A stretch of 64,000 bases of DNA from Triplophysa rosa (lineage: Eukaryota; Chordata; Actinopteri; Cypriniformes; Nemacheilidae): the NCBI RefSeq assembly GCF_024868665.1, contig NC_079902.1, forward strand, positions 12,614,550 through 12,678,549. The letters are read 5' to 3'. Shown here piece by piece: positions 46,927 to 60,165 of this stretch (its first letter is position 1; each line of letters begins with the position of its first letter). The notes beneath the pieces are model-generated. The model had not been told where the DNA came from. It ran no database searches and worked only from the letters and a program-made list of their open reading frames with translations. A program made the translations under genes and the position numbers.

Positions 46927-48727
46927 GATGTCCAGATTGTGGCAGCTGGAAAAACCGGTTCTGTGAATCCAATATAAATTTAGCGCGTGTTTCGTCTAAC
47001 GTTACTTCAACAAAAATCAGGCTTTAAAATCCTAAAATCCATCAAGTTCTCTTCGACCTGACTTTAAAGTTTTTTCTACATTGGCGAATGTGTTGTTTGG
47101 GAAGGTCTACTGACAGAAGTTACTCCAGCTGGCAGGAGATGCGGATAGTGGAAGTATTGAGTGTGTGAAGCGCCGTATTCCCGTTATCTGCGTTAGGAAG
47201 TTTCGAGGGAAAGCTTGTGAAACTGTAGGGCGGTCTGCAGTAACACCATCACATTCATCATTATTACTAATAGAACAAATAAAACAAAAATATATATTTA
47301 TAAACGGAGTATATTAATAGGTGTGACATTATGAAAAAAACACCGCTTAATTTGCCGAAGAATGTCGAAGGCTGATTGTATGTTTTATTAACGTATGAAT
47401 CCAAAATATAAAAGATATTAAACTTCTCGTGTATTAATAATATCAATAAATGCATCTTAAATATTCATTTCGAGAGACTTTGGGAAAACAACCTGTCTGC
47501 CAGAAAGAGGTGATAAAATTCGAACAAGGAAGGACATTACTATTTTGAAGGGTCGCCTGCCACCTATCGGAGAAACAGTGAACCTGCGATTAGTCTGTCT
47601 GTGGTTTAAAGCAGTTTACAAACTTTATGATGCCAAGGAATGACACCAAAATAAAATGAACCTTTTGTGCAGGACCCCTTTCTAAAATACATATCCATAT
47701 ATAATGTTTTATGTGTAAAGAAACATTTAAACTTATATAAATATTAAATGTGATATTATCAAGACAACCTGTTGCCTATTGCTTCCGAATGTAAATAGCT
47801 GGCTGCACTTGTTGGATGTATTTAGCCCTGAAGAGACATTTTCAATTCAAATATTTGTTTGTAATGTAGCAACCTTCACTTTGAGTGCGAAAAAGGGAGA
47901 AAAAAACTATTATGAACCCATGCATGTTGCAAAAAAGTTGATAAACACTTAGAAATGAAACAATAAAGTTTAGTAGACTTTAACACTTCTAGCTTTATCT
48001 TATATCCTAAAAAGTTTCTGGGGACCCCTTGTAACCTTCTGGAAGCCCCCTGGGGGTCCCCAGAAAGCCCCTAGTGCAATAAGCATGATGACATTTAACA
48101 GCTAAGGTAATGGTTACAGATAGTTACGTTTCATCAAAGTATTAAAGTTTTTAACACATTTTTTTAATGCAAAACAATATTACAGTTAGACTTAGATATG
48201 AAAATCGAGATTTTATACAACAATTCTATAAAATACTCTTCTCTATTCACTATAAAATACCTTTATGGGTAAAAGTTTAATTTACTTTTATACGTTTTTA
48301 TTTTACAATGTAATAGAGTTATCATTTCTGAATCTGTCTTGAATGCCTGTAATTACCAAAAGTACAAAATATATACATTCTACCCTACATCTATACACAC
48401 AGTATAAAATGTTGAACAACATAAGCCTACAAGAAAAAAAATATTTAAAACACACACGATCACATGATACTGTATGAAGGAAATTGCTGAAATTACACGA
48501 CATTGTCAAGAGATGGCAGCATCGCTCAAATTGTTCCCCTACAGAGAAACTGATCTCAAATACTTCTCATACCATTTTATCAATACTTCAAAAATGAACA
48601 TAATGTTTTGTCTTTTAATGCCGTTTTTTGTCACATTTACCATACCGTAATTTACATAATATACAAATGTGAGCATAAAGGATTCTTTTAACGTGAAACA
48701 AGGACACGCCCTCTTTCATGACATCAT
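46927..48727. other. Gap between gdpd2 3' end and dlg3 5' end
   Basis: Should contain the promoter of the L27 form of dlg3 (right of 46926) and the 3' UTR of gdpd2 (left of 48728). CpG dinucleotides cluster at about 46960-47220, which fits a promoter. No TATA box or start site could be fixed. A 14-base hairpin lies at 48015-48066. Confidence 0.5.
48015..48066. repeat. Perfect 14-base hairpin
   Basis: tttctggggacccc (48015-48028) and ggggtccccagaaa (48053-48066) are exact reverse complements around a 24-base loop, in the gap between gdpd2 and the dlg3 promoter. Confidence 0.6.
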
Positions 48728-51700
48728 TCAGAATCCAAGCAGTGGGATATTTCTCTCACTTCTGTTTTGGCGAGCACGCATTCTTTTCCTGTTGACAAAC
48801 AAAGAGAAAAATGTCTCACATATGTGATATATTAAACAGTACATTACAACATGCATGCTCTTTTAATTCTTAACACAAAAATGTCTATTATTAACAAACT
48901 ATTCAACTGCCACAAGCTACTCTGGAGACATTTAAAGGGTTCTTACCTTTGCCAAAGAAAGAGCCCGAACATCAACAGCACAGACATCACATCAGCCGAA
49001 ATCCATATCCCCTTGTACAAATCAGGCATCTTTCATTTTGAAGCACACACACAAAGGATACAAGTGGTGTTACGTTTACAGAGAAGCCCGTGTCATTGAC
49101 AAAGAGAATGGCAGAACAGACAGTGATAGCTGAAAGTAGGTTGGGACTTACCAGATGCCAGTCAGGATTTTTCATGTCTTTGAAGACGTGGCAGGCATTG
49201 GTGGTTACTGAAGTGACCCCGGAGCACCACAGTAATGAAAAGAGCCAACGCTCATTCACAACCCACACATTCACCGATACATTTCTTTCTCGCAGCTTAC
49301 TGTGCAGTGTAAAAACAAACACACACAAATGTACGGTGAGAATAAAAACAAACATACAACTAACGAAGCTATTATTTTCCATCTGTTCACATGCCTTGGG
49401 CTCTATACCTGATCTTTTTGGACAGGTTTCAACAAGACACTCTCTCAGCAATAGACAGGAGTGGCGTGGCCCTTTAACAATGCTATTCATCAGTCAAGCT
49501 TTTCTTGTTTAATTTGACTATTTCTTCATCTGTACTGTCCGTTAAAATGACAAAACAGCAAGTAAATCTTAGTTACTCTCTATGAAAACAGTCATCGGTC
49601 TTGGCGTGTTCAGTTTTTGAAACGCAAGCATTGCTGCTATGAAATAATGGGTAGGTCTATTTCTGAGATTGTTTGTTTTTTACAAATCAGCTTGTTATTT
49701 TTTAAGCATTTCTGTCGTCTGTGTTAGAAAATAACCTGGCGTGAGAATCATGACTGGCTCAAGTGTGCGAGATCATACCAACGTTAATGACACAAGCATC
49801 ATGTCTCTGCATGTTAGATGAGCTCCACTAATCCTCCTGCGCTCACCTTATGTCATGAGCACTCAGTGAACTATATTTCACATTCAGAAAGTTTCCCCCT
49901 TCCTCCTCCATGTCCGACACAATATTATACACTTGTTTGAAGCCTGGTTCAATGTTGCTCACTTTGTGCCTGTGTTCTGCAGGAAGCCACCATATCTAAA
50001 ATGAATCACAACAGTTAACAATGTCATTTAACGATACTATGAAACCATGAATGAATAATACAAATTTGGCAAACCATTTAAAAAAGCTTATCTATATACA
50101 TAAATGAATTTGTAATTCTTCCTGAAACTGAATTCTAATGCCGCTCAGGGCCTACAGTATATAAAGGCATTTCTAATATCATTTGGCAATATTCATGAAA
50201 AGAAATACAATCAAATAAATACATTTACACAAAATTACCTTTTCAGGTGAGATGCCTGATTTTTTGATGGTTTCAACTGTGTAGTAGGAGTCGCTGTCAT
50301 TAAATTCGGAAAAGTTGTTCTCATTTTTCAGATCAAATATGAGGGAGACGTTATGCCCTTTGGCCAGATCTAAAAGCTCATTAAGAGATGGCACTTTCTG
50401 CTCTTCACTCTGATTCTTCTCTTCTTTTGTGAGTCTTGACACCGTCCAGAATGGATCTGTCTGCATTTGATAAATCAAAAGATTTCATTTTAATCCAAAA
50501 TGTCATGTTGATATCACAACATGTCAAACGTAAATGTCCATGTAAATGAATTGTTCTGAATCTGCTCAAACTGGACGACTGAAAGTTAATTGCAAACTCA
50601 GTTAAGTTGGCTGGAAATCTCTTATCATGCAGCTGCTGCACATTTTTCACAAACAACATCTGCTGCTCTATCTAGTTAAAAGTTAAAATGCAATTGTACA
50701 TGAAATTCTGGTCCAATAAATTTTTGGACTTCTACATTTGAAAAATAGAAGTTCCTAAAGGTTCTTTGTCAAGCTATATAGTTCCATAAAAAATCTTTAA
50801 CAGCCAAAGACCCTGTTAGACCAAAAGTTCCTTTTGTAATGAAAACGTTTTCAGGTTTTCAGATTATAAAAAGGTAAGAAAGAAATTCTTCAAAGCATCT
50901 TTGACTAAAAGGTTATGTTATGGAACCATAAATGGTTACACCGTGTCTACACCGGATGCGACTGGCGCGACGCGACATGACAAAAGATATTAGAAACGCA
51001 TCAGAACCCATTATAATAGTGGTGCAGCGAGACAAACCCATTAGAACAAACCGTGTGTCGTGTCGCGGCGGTCGCATCCGGTGTAGACACGGTGTTGCTC
51101 TTTTGTTTCTGTGAAGTGTTGTAGCACTTTTATTTTTGAAGAGTATACTTTATCCTTATTGTATTTATTATAATCCTTTGATTACATAACAACATACTAT
51201 ATAATTATATTAGATTTTAATATAATTCTATTTTATCATTTCATTATTATGAATTCAATTGTTAATTGTATGAAATGTATAAAACCTAATCAAACACAAA
51301 AAAATGTAAAAGTAAAAACAATATTAATTAATCTCACCTTTAAAAACCAATAACCTGCGTTTAACATCTGTAACTCTTCCCATGAGAAGCTAGTGTGTGT
51401 GCCGTTTCCTCGATCGGTAAATTTATTTTTTACATCAGTCGTTCTTAGCAGGAAGTTTGGCCCATGGTCATGCATAAGAAAAGGCTTCTTGTCTACACTG
51501 AAATAAATAAAAAATTCAACAGTATCAAAACTGCAACAGAAGCAATAATCTATTCCATTTTAGGAGAAACTGTACCTGAGCTGTACATCTGTCTCGAATG
51601 CCTCCACATCACACTGTAAACTCCTCCTGAAAGACATCAGCGTGTTCTCTGGAGCCAGCTGAACATATACAACAACATTCAAGTACATTAATAATGCTAA

Positions 51701-54645
51701 GCCACTATTAAAAAATTACTTGATACTCAAATTTTCTTACCAAAATGTTCTTTATTTTATCTATTTTATGGTAGGTTGTTTGTTATTTAGACATAAGCTA
51801 AGATGAGGGAATTTGTAGAACCTACTCAGCTACAGATCACTCCTCCACTTTCCCTGTCTGTGGAATTTATCCTCCTGTGTTTGACTCGAATCATGCTAAC
51901 TGAAGATAGTTTGCCACTCAGTTTACATTTCTAAATGGTGACTACACATTTTTTTGTAAACATTTGTAATGATTTTCACAATGAAAACAATGTAAACTGC
52001 TTATGAATGTAGGAACGTTTGTAAGCATAAGAAAACCAACACGATGATGAATCACGTCCCTCCAAGTTAATACCTTACAACTGCCGTAAAGATGCCATGA
52101 TTCCAAAATGGATTGAGAAACTACAGCAAATAATTCAGTCTGTGGCATGTCACATTCAACAACCACACGACTGAGCAATAGCATTTGTTTAGAGAACAAA
52201 ATTCTGATAGGCCTGCCAGTGCAAACACATGCTTCGTGTTTTAACAAAGAGGAGGATATTAAAACTCTAAAGGCATTTCAGCATACCATAGGAGCACCAC
52301 GGTGTCCGACAAGGGCAGGCTTTGGGGGAAGATTACTGGTAACGCATGGAGAGCAGATCACAAGAGGACACAGAAACACAGCAGCCGACACGACCAGGAA
52401 GGACATCATTATAAAGAACTTACAAGCTAATAGACAAAAGAAACCAAGATTTACAAACTCAACGGACAATTAGAAATAGTGAGAAAAAATCCCTAAAATA
52501 TATACCCAACACTGCTTTTAACTTAACCAGTTTTATTAATATAATTTATAATAGCTTTCATTAACATTTTTTAGTGGTTCATATTTTTGTCTTGACATAT
52601 TGGCACTACTGACCAGTCGTTTTGGCTCCGTGATAACTCTGAAAGACAAGCCAGCTGATCAGAGTCAAAGCCACCACGGCACCCAGCTGCAGGAAAGGAG
52701 CAGTGGCCTGTTATAACCAAAGAAAGAGACTTTTAGAATATGTGCAGTACAACAATAACACTGTATGAAAAGATGAGTTTCTCACTGTAAAAAATCCAAC
52801 TTGCAAAATGTTCTCCCTACAAAGATAAATAAGTAACTTAAACACAGAATTTTTAGTCAAAGGAGTCAAATTATTGTCTTGCATATACTGGACAAAATTA
52901 GCCTAAACATGTTTCTAATAAAGATTATTTTGTTGACTGGTCTTAGTTTCTTAGGTTTTTGGCCAAAATGCATCAGAAAGTTTCCCCAATTTACAAAACA
53001 GCGTATGCTGAACAAACAATATTGTTTGAGTTTGAAAGCTCCCAAGATACATCGCAGCATGTTCAATTCTGTGTTTCTTTCAAAGATTATTGTTTTGGTT
53101 CTTGCTGGATTAATATTGTCATTACTGTTAGTTATCTGTTGTGTTTAGAGTTTTTGATTGTTAACATGGTTGAGATTTGTGTGTTCAATGCTGAGGTGTA
53201 AGTGTTTCTACTTCCTACCTGAAATGACATTTCAACGCTATGCCACTCCTCTTCCCATTTAACACTAAATCCAGCTGTACCCAGGGTGACTATGAGGAGA
53301 CCCAAAGACAGTAATACCTGGTGAGAACACAGAGACACAGAAACAGCATTCAGTACCTTCAGTACCATGCCTGCCAAGAATGTCCCAAATGCTGCCCTTA
53401 ATCTCTTCAACTCAAAATAAAAAAAATAATAACAATTTGACAATAATTTTGACAACATTTACTCTTAAGTGTTTGATATACAGTGATATTCTTAATAGTA
53501 AGAGCTTTTACTTGATGTATGACTCATCTGTGTTTTGTGAGTTTGTGTGATGTAAATATGAAACTGAAAACTATTCGTTTGATTTTCACAAGGGGAGTTG
53601 TGGCAAGACGAATTCAGACCTTATTGTGTATTACAGGTCTGTTTAGTTCCACAACTTATATTTCATGATGCAATACTGGATCCACCATGGGTCCATGGGA
53701 GGTGGGGTTGAAGAGGTTAAAATCATAACAAATAACCAACATTTATCCAGTTTTAAACAGCATTTCGCTACTGTCATTCTGAAACCTTGTATCTCCATAT
53801 TTGGTATTTTTTGTCATAATTATTAGTCACTCTTTATGTTTGTTACAAAACTGAATTCTGTCAATTTAAATGATTGCCATGTACCTTATGGAGGCAGTGT
53901 AAAACCAAAGGTTCTCTGATTGCAAAATGTATTAATCCAAATACCTGTAATAAATGAAAAATTGTTTTTGAAACAAACCATTGCGTAAAATTATTACCAA
54001 CAGATCTATCCTACTGTGTGTTGCAATTCTTTCGTATTACCAGTAAAAGGAGGCAGTATGTGGCTACCACAGCAGAGATGATCATCATTAACATATACCA
54101 GTTCAGCCATGTTTTTAATTTTGTGAAGATAAACCTGCACAGGGAAATTTTGTCAATTTTGTCAGTGTAATAATTTCAATTATTATCATTTAAATACATT
54201 TAAATTATAGCCAATATATTTGCAAAACAATTTATAGGCCACTTCAGTTTTGACTTTATTCAAATATTGTGGTTATTCCAGTTTTTTATCCATCATTATA
54301 TTTTAAGTGATCCCAAAAAATATAAAGTTATTTTTGCAGTATTCAAGATCTCAAGATTTGTCCCATTTCAATAAATTCAAATAGAAAAATACTTCATTTG
54401 AAAATTGGGAGAAATGTTTTCAAGTTCACAGAATGAAAAAAAAGATAATTTTACGATTTCAAATGTACCTATAAATAGTAAATTTAGAAACACTCAAATT
54501 AATTTTGGAGTGGCCTCTTTTTCCCATGGCTACGTGCTCACCAGTTTAGATCACCATGGTCGTTGAAAGCAATAAAACAAACATAAATCCAACTCAGGGC
54601 AAGTATGGACACAAAAGACAGAAACAGGAACCCGCAGCATGCCGT
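48728..54645 (-). CDS. gdpd2: Glycerophosphodiester phosphodiesterase, GDPD2 type (5' end missing)
   Basis: Multi-pass membrane enzyme that cleaves glycerophosphodiesters (GDPD2/GDE3 is known to act on glycerophosphoinositol). Thirteen minus-strand exons with GT/AG borders join in one frame: 54645-54542, 54134-54041, 53944-53885, 53317-53219, 52707-52614, 52426-52287, 51658-51576, 51497-51338, 50460-50239, 49995-49847, 49299-49152, 49029-48947, 48788-48728 (TGA). They give 498 residues. Hydrophobic exons come first (for example FLFLSFVSILALSWIYVCF). The catalytic domain follows: VGHRGAPM near residue 191, FETD near 219, FLMHDHG near 233, PSLNELLDLAKG, and WLFSLLWCSGVTSVTTN. A last membrane segment (SVLLMFGLFLW) precedes a basic tail. 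The His, Glu/Asp and His-Asp catalytic motifs are intact. About 35-40 N-terminal residues are missing; I could not find their exon. The GDPD4 and GDPD5 paralogues are similar; dlg3 and pdzd11 next door decide for gdpd2. Confidence 0.9.
50731..51146. mobile_element. Palindromic MITE (gaacctttt family), interrupted
   Basis: Left part 50731-50937 (aaggttctttg, agattataaaaaggtaagaa, tggaaccataaatgg) and right part 51096-51146 (gtagcacttttatttttgaa) match the 20075-20307 copy. The middle holds another MITE. Lies in a gdpd2 intron. Confidence 0.65.
50938..51095. mobile_element. 158-base CpG-rich MITE with perfect 25-base ends
   Basis: 50938-50962 and 51071-51095 are exact reverse complements (start acaccgtgtctacaccgg). 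Pairing continues loosely inward (ggcgcgacgcgaca). Nested in the 50731-51146 MITE inside a gdpd2 intron. Confidence 0.8.
54340..54535. mobile_element. Tc1-like relic abutting a gdpd2 splice donor
   Basis: Shares gggagaaatgtttt, ttcacagaatgaaa and acctataaat with the 34666-35164 copy. On the minus strand its terminus (tagccatgggaaaaagaggc) starts only 7-8 bases after the exon end at 54542. Confidence 0.65.
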
Positions 54646-56200
54646 CTACAAAGAAACACAAAACAGGTTAAGTACTCACAATTCACAATTCTTTTTAGTG
54701 GTAAAAAATGGTGTGATATTGTCTGTCGCGGTCAACTATCAGCAGGCCCAAACAGCACATGCAGATTTCCTGCAATTTTGTTGGAAAAATGTTTGAAATT
54801 ATGTATAATTGTTTAGGGTGAGAACATAATTTGATAACAAACATGCAAAGGGTGCAGGAGGTGTACACATGGACCCGTCTATCCGTCACCATACTAAGTG
54901 AACTTCCCTTGCCCTATTAACTGACCAACTGACACTAAAAGGGTTTTGAGGTGAATGTTTACGTCTCATTGAATGATGGAAAAGGCAAGGGCATTGTAAA
55001 GGGAATTTCACACAGAAGGCATTTTGTGGTTTTCCGTGAAGCTGCCGTTTTTTCAACAAGTTGGAACTGAGCACTAAACAACAAAGAAGTTTACTACAGC
55101 TTTCTCTCAACACTCCACCTGTTTGCGTGTGATTCTTTAAAGTCATGGGTTAGACACAAATGATGGCCTCAAGGTACTGGAGCAATGCCATGTCTCCTCA
55201 CGCTAAGTTTCGTTTACTTATGCAGATATGCAAACGAAAGCCAATCTCCTAACCAAATGATTCTCATGATTACTACCAGGCCATCCCACACAAGATTTTC
55301 GAAAATAATGAATAGTGCCGTAATTGTTTCTGACACGAATCAAAAGAATATTCAGGCTTCTAATGAACGTACTTTTCTGCCTGTCACCATCATCAGCCTC
55401 CACAAGCAAATGCTTTGTGCTCACTTAAAAAGATGGAGCATTTACATGATGATGGTTCATTAAGGAGATACAACAACAACAATCTTCTGTGATTCTGTTC
55501 TACATTTATTAGTCACGGTAAACGATTCTCTTACACTTAAATGTTAAAGCAAAAATGCTTTAAAATGATAGCAAAGACATCTGCAATGCATGCATAGAGA
55601 GGCTATAAATGAATATGCATTGTATTCATTTAGCTGACTAACAATGTGGAAGATGCAAATGTGGCATAAGTGTTCCCAGACCAACATCCTAACTGGTCCA
55701 TCATTCTTATTAACCAATCAGATTTTAGTATTAAACTCAAGGCTATGGTTCGGGACATTGTTACTGATGAAACCTTCTCTCCAACTTTAATGAAACAAAT
55801 AAGCTTATTTCCCAGGCATGTTGTTATAGGACAAACAAAAGATGTTGATCTGCTGTGGGTCAGATATCAGTGTGTATACAACAGGTGAATGAAGCTCACT
55901 TTTCGTCGAGTATCACGAGAACTGCTCCAGTGACAACTGTAGGTCCCTCTGACACAGGTACGGACGACACTGTCGTTCGAAAACATTGTTTTAATCACCA
56001 TCAAATGATTCAAGTCCTGATTTGTCCTGTAGGTATTGAGGATGATTTGTACCGGTGCAGGTGTTGAGTCACTGCTTCACACCTGAAATTGAGTGGGAGG
56101 AGAGAGACAATAATACAGGGTGGGGGTTATACAAGGAAAGCTGTAACTAAAGAAGCGATTCGCTGAAAAAAATGATAGTTTCATTCACAGTCATGTTGTA

Positions 56201-56632
56201 TGAACAGTTCACCCAAAAATGAAAATCCTCTCATGACTTAGTCAACCTCACGTTGTTCCAAACCTGTACACATTTCTATGTTTGGTTGAACACAAAGAAA
56301 GATATTTGGAAGAATGTTAGCAAGAGATTTCTGGGGCACCATTGACTACCATAGTAGAAAGAAGTATTGTGTCATTTTTGTTGTTGTTCTGTTGGACACA
56401 AAATTAGATGTTTTGAAGAATTTAAGAAAACATTTACATTTAGTCATTTAGCAGACGCTTTTATCCAAAGCGATGTACAAATGAGGTAAACAATGGAAGC
56501 AATCATTTCTGGGGCACCTTTGACTACCATTTTAATGGTAGTCAATGGTGCCCCAGAAATCTCAGTTGCTAACATTGGAACAGCTTGAGGGTGAGTAGGA
56601 CTAATTCATTTTTGGGTAAACTGTTCCTTTAA
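56201..56632. mobile_element. Angel-like element containing a SINE tail
   Basis: Left end gaacagttcacccaaaaatg, right end gggtaaactgttcctttaa. The palindromic centre (tctggggcacc / ggtgccccaga) is interrupted by a SINE fragment at 56432-56500. Confidence 0.75.
56432..56500 (-). repeat. SINE 3' tail fragment
   Basis: Reverse complement of gctttggataaaagcgtctg followed by ctaaatgactaaatgtaaat; no tRNA-like head. Confidence 0.7.
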
Positions 56633-59600
56633 GCATGTGCCGTTTTATTTTCCAGAGAACACAAAATAAGAACCAAACCTTCGATTCATGAATGACGGTA
56701 AAAATCGTTATTCTGATCATCTTTTCATTATATGAACTCAACCCATTTACAAACCGGTCTGAACGCCTGACTGCATCAAAAAGACCTGTGTGAAAATTTT
56801 CTAAACATGTAATCATTTCTTTTACAAAGGAAAGAAAGCAATTTGGGTTTGGAACAACATGAGGAAATAATGACAGAACTGATTCAAGCCTTCACAGACC
56901 TGACTGCATGACTCGGTAACTAATCCTTCATCAAAGAAAAGCAACAGGGGAGAAAAAAGGTTTATATACAGTAACCCCAGTCACATGACAGAGACTGAAA
57001 GAAAATGATGAACTTTATCTTGGAGGAATGGCTTGTAGAAAGCCCTGTAGCACAAAACTGAAAGACATCCTGTGTCGGATCTACTTTCAATAAATATGTT
57101 CCCCCATGCCTGTTTAAATAAATGTGTAAAAAGGTTTTTTCTAACTCTCCAGTGAAGTATCCCATAGTGAAGTCAAATATTGTCAGATTCTAAAACAAAG
57201 TAATTTGAGTTCCCACAGTCACATGAAGTATATGGGCCATGACATACTATATTAAGCAGTATTGGACATACAAATAAAAAGCATGGAGTTCCTTTCACTT
57301 GTTTTGACAGGTTGTGCATGAACTGTAATACAATCGCAATAATGTGAAGACTGTACTCCTATCGGGACTTGTTTCTGGTTGAGTGCATGTCAAATTCATG
57401 ATCAGATAAACATGTCTAAGCAGGAAACTAATAAGTATTTTAAGAGCTCGAGGCAATCCTTTTGTCAGACACACATGGAAAAAAATTATTAGCAAAAAAA
57501 TAAACTTTGGAAAAAAATACTTTAAACCCAACTGACTGAATGTACATTTCTCATGATCCTAAAGACAATTTTGATTTGAAGGTTTATATTTTAACACTTG
57601 AAATAAAAATGAATAGAAAGTCTTTAGTTTACAGAACACTAAGTAGCAGATGATGAAGATGGTTGGGACAAAGATTGTTTATCTGTAAAGCAGATAATGT
57701 GTCCACAATATATCCAGAGAGACAAAAGAAAAACATCCGTTTATGTACAACAAATCAAAATATTTACAACACGCCGGACATTGACATTTGGGGAAAGGTC
57801 TTCACATTTGTGTGATTGTTTAAAAGTTTTCAACACAACACATCTGTTCTCATCTCTGCTCAGCATTGTTAACAGTGAGATACAATGAGATGTACCATCA
57901 CCCATGTAAACTTTATATTCTTTAGAAAACTGATATTATAACATTAAAAAGCCAATTCCTGCAAATACTCGAAAGGAACAAGTTGAATACTCACTTTAAT
58001 AATTAAAAAAACATACAAAAAACTCCTTTCTCTCTTCCTCGTAAACTTTGCATAGCACTTCTCATAGATGAATAGCATGTTTTCGTTCGAGAAAAATATC
58101 TGCTACATTGCTAAATGTACTGTCTTACTGACATGGACGTTCTTACAAGTGCTTTGCCTGCTTAGAGGTCCATTTGCGAAAAAATAAAAAATGTCTTCAG
58201 ATTTGAAAGTACTATGACACTAAGTTGCAGAGGTTTCATGTTCTGTACATTAACTAGGAACAAGAAAGAAAAAACTAAACAAGTACAGCCGAGTTGTTTA
58301 GTCAATGTTCCAAATCTGTAGACAGGAATGACTGTACTTTTAAGAAAAGTTCCTTAATCCCATTTCAGGTCAGACATAAATTACAGTACTTTGTCAGCTC
58401 TGTTTACCGTATATTGAATTGACCTGCTGTACTGCAGTCATTATCCATCCTTATTGTTTTTACAATACTACAACAACCACCCTGCTTTACTATTTTTAAG
58501 AGTGTTGTTTGGTCACCATCACATCATCCATCTAACAGCAGCTCATGGCTGTCAAATTTATGGCGTGAGCTTCAATGCGTTTAAATAAAAGGGGAAAGAA
58601 GGAAAAGATCTTACTAGCAAAAATCTTTCCATCTTAAATTGTCTGAAAACTTAAGTCTTTGAAATGCCTATATTTACTTTTTACATCATTATCCCCCTAT
58701 TGTTTTTGTATAGAAGTATGTTTACAATGTCCTCACAGACAAATAAAGGGAAGTCAGTGCATTTTAAATGAAATTGGGTGATTCGGCACAACGTAATGAA
58801 TTTCCTCTTGTGGTTCAATAAGGTATGTTAATATGTGTGGGATCTATAAAACAGAATTAGGCAAACATGAAAAACGGCTAAATTAAGAGTTGCAGATGTA
58901 TTGGCAACATTAAGAAATGCCAATTTCAGTATAATGATGTTCAAACCAGTCAACAAATAAAGTAAAAATCTAATAAAAGAAGGTAATAAAATGTCACCTG
59001 CATTCCACAACGTTACACGATTAAACTAGGTCAATAGATACAATGAACACAGCACATAACTTCAGATTAGTTTGTTGAGAAAATACTGGGCGCACAAGGA
59101 CAGATAAACACATCAGGCTGCCTGCAGACAACCAATTCAGTCACATTAAATCCACTGTGAAGACTGGAATGACAGGACATCAAAATAAAAGTGTTGAACA
59201 GGTAACAAGAACAGACTTCACAAGAGAATCAAGAACCTTTTTTGCACCACCATGGAGAACATGGTAAAATGCACAAAAAAACATCAAAAAGCAATTTATA
59301 TAAAACTGTCTTGAAAGCAACAACAGAAGGTTCAGTGACAAATACTGTCCTCCCATGCACATATTTGTAAATCATTTGTATCAACAGTGTCCTCCTCTTG
59401 TGTCATTTTGCAGTGAATGAACTACCATTTTAAAGATCAAATATTTGACATTCACGTCAAAACAAACTTGAATAAAATTCAATCCTGCAATCAGATTCAT
59501 CAAGATTGAGTATACTTGAATATCAGGGCAGAAGCCAATACACTTCACACTTTTGTTGAAACTGTCACTCATGTAGGAAACTCCTTTATCCAAGAATGCT

Positions 59601-59819
59601 CCTTTAAAAAATGATGGAAAAACGAAATAGGAAAGGAAGCAGTGTATGCAAAACTGTATGTAAACCTGCACACAAATCAAATGGCCAGGTCAAGCCACGC
59701 TTTAATGTGACAGAAAATTCTGCCAGCAAATGGTCATTGTCACAACACCTTTGAGTTTCACTTTCTATATGATCTGCAGACTTTGGACTGTTATGCATTA
59801 TAATGGGTTGAATTGGACC

Positions 59820-59870
59820 ACACACACACACACACACACGCGCGCGCGCACACACACACACACACGCACA
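59820..59870. repeat. CA/CG microsatellite
   Basis: (CA)n, then (CG)n, then (CA)n, about 50 bases. Confidence 0.9.
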
Positions 59871-59879
59871 GGCTTTGGT

Positions 59880-60165
59880 TGACTATCCCCGTGGGGACAG
59901 TCCATAGGCGTAATGTTTTTTATACTGTACAAACTGTATATTCTATCCCCTATCCCTAACCCTATCCCTAAACCTAAAGATCATAGAACACTTTTTGCAT
60001 TTTTAGATTTGTAAAAAATATTATTCTGTACAATTTATTAGCTTGTGTGCCCATGAGGACCTCAATTTTGGTCCCCACGGTGACACGAGTCCCCATGTGT
60101 TGGTGTGTATTCAGTTTTAGGTCCCCGCCGGGATATACAAACATGAACGCACACACACACACAAA
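59880..60165. repeat. Dispersed repeat between CA runs
   Basis: Contains tgactatccccgtggggaca, ccctatccctaaccctatcc and ttttggtccccacgg, and ends at a second CA run (60151-60162). It has the look of a fish interspersed repeat with microsatellite edges; family not identified. Confidence 0.5.

Noticed and set aside
59604..59861. Cys/Val-rich minus-strand ORF
   Set aside because: Its start is the translated CA/CG microsatellite.
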